Shown: piece by piece, positions 61,801 through 64,000 of the stretch
Position numbering within the stretch: position 1 is the first letter of the stretch
Layout of the letters: each line of letters opens with the position of its first letter
DNA from: CAZMVY01 sp964653435
GTDB taxonomy: Bacteria > Planctomycetota > Phycisphaerae > UBA1845 > PWPN01
NCBI GenBank assembly: GCA_964653435.1
Contig: CAZZFA010000014.1
Span: 8,097 to 72,096, forward strand
Direction of reading: 5' to 3'
Length of the DNA: 64,000 nucleotides
Notes under the pieces: generated by a model
What the model saw: only the letters and a program-made list of their open reading frames with translations
Database searches by the model: none
What the model was told of the DNA's origin: nothing
Translations under genes and position numbers: made by a program

Positions 61801-63151
61801 CATCGGCGCATCGCCAGTTGGTCGGCGTGCAGAACGGGCTCGATCGATCGTGCGGGCTTGACGTACCGAGCTTGGTGGCACAGTGCGTCCAGGTGCCCGT
61901 CCCGTCGTTGCGGAACTCCGCCCAGACGATGGCGGTGGTCCCGGCCTCGATGGTGGAGGGATAGGACTGCGCGTTGAACGTCGCCGCCCAGGCGGGTGGC
62001 GGGGGGCCGCCGTTGACCTGCTGGATGTAGTACGTCCAGTTCCAGCCGGGATCCGGGTCCGTATGGGTCCCGCAGCAGCAGATGGTCACGTCATGATGGC
62101 CCAGGATGCCCGGTCCGGTCGATCGCTTCTGCTTGGGAATACCCCACCGGTCGCAGACGTTCGCGGCGAGAGCGGCCGAGGCGTCGTACTGGCTTGTGGG
62201 GTGGCTCTGCGAGGCGTAGCCCTCGTGCTCGAAGCCGATGGCGCGACTGTTATAACAACTGACGTGCCACGCCGTCTGGCTCTCGCGGACCATCTGCGTG
62301 ATGCGTCCGTCATAGGCAAGGACGTAGTGCGCCGACACGCTGGCCGCACAGTTCTTGAACCAGGAGATGCATCCCGCGTAGCTGCCCTCTATCGTGTGAA
62401 TGACGATCGTGTCCTTGGTGCTGGTCGCCGTGCTGTAGTTGCACGACGCCGCCGGATCCCATGTCGCAGGCGGATAGTCGGGCGAGAGCGGTTCGACTTC
62501 CGGCGGCGGGGCGAGGCTTTCAATGTCGATTGCCACCGGCTGCGGCGCGAAGCTGAACGTCTCGGCCCAGGTGTTCGTTTCGTTCATCCCTCGCTTGAGC
62601 CAGGCGAAGACCTCCATCGCGAACAGCCGGCTGGATTCTGCATCGAGACCGGCGTATCGGATTACCGGGCCGAGCCAGATGTCGAGGCCGGCCGTGCGGT
62701 CGAGCTTCGCCTCGTTGGCATAGGCGTCGAGCACGGCCGCGGCCCCCGTGATGTTGAGCCGCGGATCGGTCTTGAGGACTTCCGGCGAGGCGTTCAGGAG
62801 CCTCGCGGCCAGGGCGAGCGAATCACCGCCCCACGGATTGTCCCGCAGCGCCATGACCCCGTAGCCGTACTCGATCGTCGGCTGGTCGCCGCGATTCTCG
62901 AAGCCGCTGCCGAAGTAGCCCAGTGTCAGCAGCAGTTCGCGTGGTACGTTGTACGTTCGGGCCGCCAGGTCAAAGATCGGTCCGAGCGGCTCGGGCCAGG
63001 GGCCGTACCCGCCGGGCTGAAACACCCGGGGATCGAGGCTCGACCGGAACTCGTCCAAAGACCCCGCAGGCTGTACGCCTGAGGTCAATCCCACATTCGC
63101 GCAGAATAGCGCAATACCGCACACCGCAGCGACAGTTCGCTTTGAGTCCAT
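58853..63151 (-). CDS. multidomain N-acetylmuramoyl-L-alanine amidase with Ig domains and dockerin-like tail
   Basis: 1432 residues from ATG 63151 (AAGGAGG upstream), with a short signal peptide. Order: an N-terminal ~200-residue domain (YNVPRELLLTLGYFGSGFENRG, lytic-transglycosylase-like); an amidase_2/PGRP domain at ~245-375 (DTIVIHTIEGSY, SAHYVLAYDGRITQMV, GFEHEG, GTHTDPDPGWNW) with candidate zinc ligands; an NBR1-like Ig domain; a carboxypeptidase-regulatory-like repeat; an FN3 domain; a large ~200-residue beta domain; another FN3/Ig segment; three Ig-like domains (TYQWQADGSNLS, TYRWQKDGADLS, TYQWQKDGEDIP, with Cys pairs); and two EF-hand-like loops each followed by CFNGPNRPP. It likely cleaves peptidoglycan stems and is held on a surface or complex. 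Confidence 0.82.
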   Translation of the reverse strand: MDSKRTVAAVCGIALFCANVGLTSGVQPAGSLDEFRSSLDPRVFQPGGYGPWPEPLGPIFDLAARTYNVPRELLLTLGYFGSGFENRGDQPTIEYGYGVMALRDNPWGGDSLALAARLLNASPEVLKTDPRLNITGAAAVLDAYANEAKLDRTAGLDIWLGPVIRYAGLDAESSRLFAMEVFAWLKRGMNETNTWAETFSFAPQPVAIDIESLAPPPEVEPLSPDYPPATWDPAASCNYSTATSTKDTIVIHTIEGSYAGCISWFKNCAASVSAHYVLAYDGRITQMVRESQTAWHVSCYNSRAIGFEHEGYASQSHPTSQYDASAALAANVCDRWGIPKQKRSTGPGILGHHDVTICCCGTHTDPDPGWNWTYYIQQVNGGPPPPAWAATFNAQSYPSTIEAGTTAIVWAEFRNDGTGTWTHCATKLGTSSPHDRSSPFCTPTNWRCADGSNPSCGRPTDVDQSSVGQGAVGRFTFIITAPDTPGTYTEKFQLVQEGVTWFGPEITWTITVTASQGTLTGTVRNATNSAAIAGATVTVTGVGSTTTNASGGYTFSNVNAGTYNISVSATGFNPASGSATVTGGQTTTRDFSLTPSDTQAPTTPTGLTANATGPTTVQLSWTASTDNVAVAGYDIQRDGSVIGSSTGTTYTDSGATPDSTLTYRVRAKDAVPNYSAWSDPASARTPPSPPQWNTVFTDGFNGNLNNWTQQVGGFAYSTTVNHGTYTGGGAAYCAAGETDQMYHLFTRPFAQGKVSGYFYDGKGGWKQSVCGWAYRQSLSLRALDGTGTAMIIDNCLASNVGNGSYYWRTVGAGGVTYTAYATRNAATDCNGAWIYFETNVTPGAPGASPSGTFAATVTDGAGTTTTTQNLTADFGSYGIGRITLGLGVSSANECYWDDIAFSALPPDWPIMGTPTAISSTSIQWNFSPRDNNHFGWDVADSAGAILSPQYPAAGWLNRSATSWIEGGLTPNTLYTRKVRAWNGILNSAFSLTASAYTLSVPPGAGSVVPDNASVCVGDNVIWTAVGGFGPGKVQYYRYAWDRNPTHAFTGTEPVWSSGVIATQPTAAGTWYLHIQGFNGADAPNGTCDYAVVAGTSPSIVQQPAPQSVCIGAVAQFTVVADGAGLTYQWQADGSNLSEDAHHSGVTTNTLTITNTDSGDAANYRCVITGTCGSVTSETAALTLEETVAIAEQPVTQDVCPGGTATFRVQVTGDPSPTYRWQKDGADLSDGGHYSGATSPTLTVAGADESDVADYRCIVTGRCGSLASAPATLVLQTATTITRQPEPQSAAAGSAAVFTIVAAGTGSLTYQWQKDGEDIPGAITDTLSLNPVRRADAGNYRCVVSSDCGSVISSEAALTVTVYAADFDEDGDVDLADFTTFQACFNGPNRPPKPGCAGNADFDGDSDVDLTDFATFQACFNGPNRPPKTSCPQ

Positions 63152-63188
63152 CGACCTGCCTCCTCCTTACGTCGGATATGACAGGTGC

Positions 63189-63218
63189 ATTATATCCGGG
63201 AATGGCCAAGCGCCACAA
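63189..63218 (-). promoter_or_regulatory. sigma-70 promoter of the amidase gene
   Basis: On the minus strand: TTGTGG (63218-63213), 18 bp, perfect TATAAT (63194-63189), 38 bp before the ATG. Confidence 0.65.
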
Positions 63219-63613
63219 GTGGACAGGACGCCGCAGGTGCATGGCCGTAGTTGCAGACGGTGGGTGGCGGGCATTCCCCAGGTCCGGCTCAAGCCCGCTG
63301 GGCGGCAGGCGTGGAAGGGGATGAAGCCCGTGCCTCCACCGCCCGAAGGCGACGGACAAAGGCAGGCCGGTTGGAAACGGCGTTGTGTGCGCGGCATACC
63401 GTCGGCTTGAGCCGGCGCGGGTTTGCCGCCGCGTTCAGGCTTGTCAGTCCGTATAAGACGGTGTCGGGGCAGTCGCCGAGATCGCGTTTTCGGTTTCGCC
63501 GGTACGGTCGGCGGCAACGGTTCGTGACTCTTTCAACGGAGTGTCCGCACGACTTTTGCCGTTTTTCGAGACCCGCGTGGCTCGATTTGGCTTGGATCCC
63601 GCTGGTTTCGGTC

Positions 63614-63660
63614 GGGGTATTTGAAAACCCCCACCGGGAGCGGGGTGTTTTTAGAACCCC
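63614..63660. repeat. pair of GGGGT-N-ACCCC hairpins
   Basis: Two adjacent units with GGGGT and ACCCC arms (63614-63632 and 63642-63660) enclosing T/A-rich loops. Could be terminator remnants or part of a longer repeat. Confidence 0.35.
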
Positions 63661-63794
63661 CGGCCCTTCAGAAGGCCCCACGAATCGGCCATAAGAGCCG
63701 CTTCAAAAAGGGCAGAAGTCGAAATCAGACTTGCTCACACGTCTGGAAGCCACCGGATGACTGATGACTACCGTTGCTATTCGGATCGACACCA

Positions 63795-63892
63795 ACGCCT
63801 TGTTGCCAACGCCTTGTCGCCCACGCCTTGTCGCCCACGCCTTGTCGCCCACGCCTTGTCGTTAACATCGTGGCGCCAACGCCTTGTCCCGG
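63795..63892 (+). repeat. 14-bp tandem repeat array, seven units
   Basis: Units follow ACGCCTTGTCGCCC: 63795, 63809, 63823, 63837, 63851, 63865 and 63879. Units 2-4 are identical; the others carry 1-6 changes, and the sixth is the most degenerate. No unique spacers, so this is not CRISPR. Followed directly by palindromic sequence. Confidence 0.85.
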
Positions 63893-63910
63893 AGGGACAT
63901 TTGACAATAG

Positions 63911-63930
63911 CCCAGCGATTTATCGCTGGG
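63911..63930. repeat. perfect palindrome CCCAGCGAT/ATCGCTGGG
   Basis: A 9-bp stem (63911-63919 and 63922-63930) with a two-base loop. The flanks contain short inverted GTCCC/GGGAC motifs (TCCCGGAGGGAC, GTCCTGTAGGGAC), resembling REP-type repeats common in planctomycete intergenic regions. Confidence 0.6.
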
Positions 63931-64000
63931 TCGCGGGGGCCGCCCCATCGCAGAGTCCTGTAGGGACGACTGATATTCGTGCGCGCCGCTCAGCCGTCCC

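Larger units (their letters stand above)
63152..64000. other. 849-bp non-coding right end
   Basis: No supported gene. It holds the amidase promoter (63189-63218), two GGGGT...ACCCC hairpins near 63.6 kb, a 14-bp tandem array (63795-63892) and a palindrome (63911-63930). Open frames here show biased, repeat-derived composition and no domain. Confidence 0.6.

Noticed and set aside
58385..61861. 1158-residue frame antisense to the amidase gene and spanning the DUF1080 promoter
   Set aside because: Arg/Gly/Ala composition typical of antisense frames. The minus strand has clear modular domains.
63289..63681. 130-residue frame in the non-coding right end
   Set aside because: Composition is repeat-derived, no ribosome site, no domain, and it overlaps the hairpins.
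63795..63892. Possible CRISPR array
   Set aside because: Units are only 14 bp, directly contiguous, with no unique spacers and no cas genes.

Overview
The window is uniformly GC-rich, densely coded DNA with no transposase, phage, CRISPR or rRNA/tRNA gene that I can see. The gene set points to a free-living planctomycete, most likely of the Phycisphaerae (inference). Three large secreted proteins end in a duplicated dockerin-like tail with the motif CFNGPNR, which I associate with that group. Further hints are Tat-exported Gfo/Idh/MocA, TIM-barrel and superoxide dismutase proteins, a DUF1080 lipoprotein, a heparinase II/III-type lyase and a BtpA-family protein.

Layout. 1-6904: carbohydrate block, with the 3' part of an alpha-L-fucosidase (GH29) followed by two tandem paralogous clan GH-A hydrolases. 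6942-19694: nucleoside hydrolase and LarA-like protein (divergent), a fused proline catabolism enzyme (putA), a Gfo/Idh/MocA oxidoreductase, the amino-acid operon thrC-dapB, a GH42-like lipoprotein and an alpha/beta hydrolase. 19642-27901: PHP phosphoesterase, Nudix-rhomboid pair, the dxr-rseP pair, a small conserved protein, murI and a HEAT-repeat lipoprotein. 27976-43252: mixed housekeeping and envelope genes (BtpA, zinc-ribbon protein, Tyr-rich lipoprotein, thioesterase, MoxR, moaC, amidohydrolase, aldo/keto reductase, superoxide dismutase, dipeptide epimerase, GntR regulator, TPR protein, phosphotransferase, PDZ protein). 43590-49449: chagasin-like lipoprotein, a tiny secreted peptide, tatD plus acyltransferase, rpsP-trmD-rplS-yraN (no rimM) and a MetG-C-like tRNA-binding protein.

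49630-52210 is the most unusual part. A small ribbon-helix-helix regulator sits behind a promoter in which two identical perfect 12-bp palindromes are embedded. It is followed by a tightly coupled trio: a soluble ABC ATPase without a permease, a cysteine-rich P-loop GTPase of the CobW/HypB type, and a protein with a C-x2-C-x4-C-x16-C iron-sulphur motif. I read it as a candidate metal- or corrinoid-cofactor insertion or activation system. That function is inference only.

52250-64000 returns to secreted degradative proteins: a TIM-barrel isomerase-like protein, a 1323-residue PKD/heparinase-type lyase, a DUF1080 lipoprotein and a 1432-residue multidomain amidase with Ig domains and a dockerin-like tail. 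The right end is non-coding, with a 14-bp tandem array and palindromic repeats. Imperfectly palindromic dispersed repeats occur at 9.4, 33.9 and 43.4 kb. Many genes have good Shine-Dalgarno sites, and at least a dozen have recognisable sigma-70-type promoters (TTGNNN, 16-18 bp, TANNNT).
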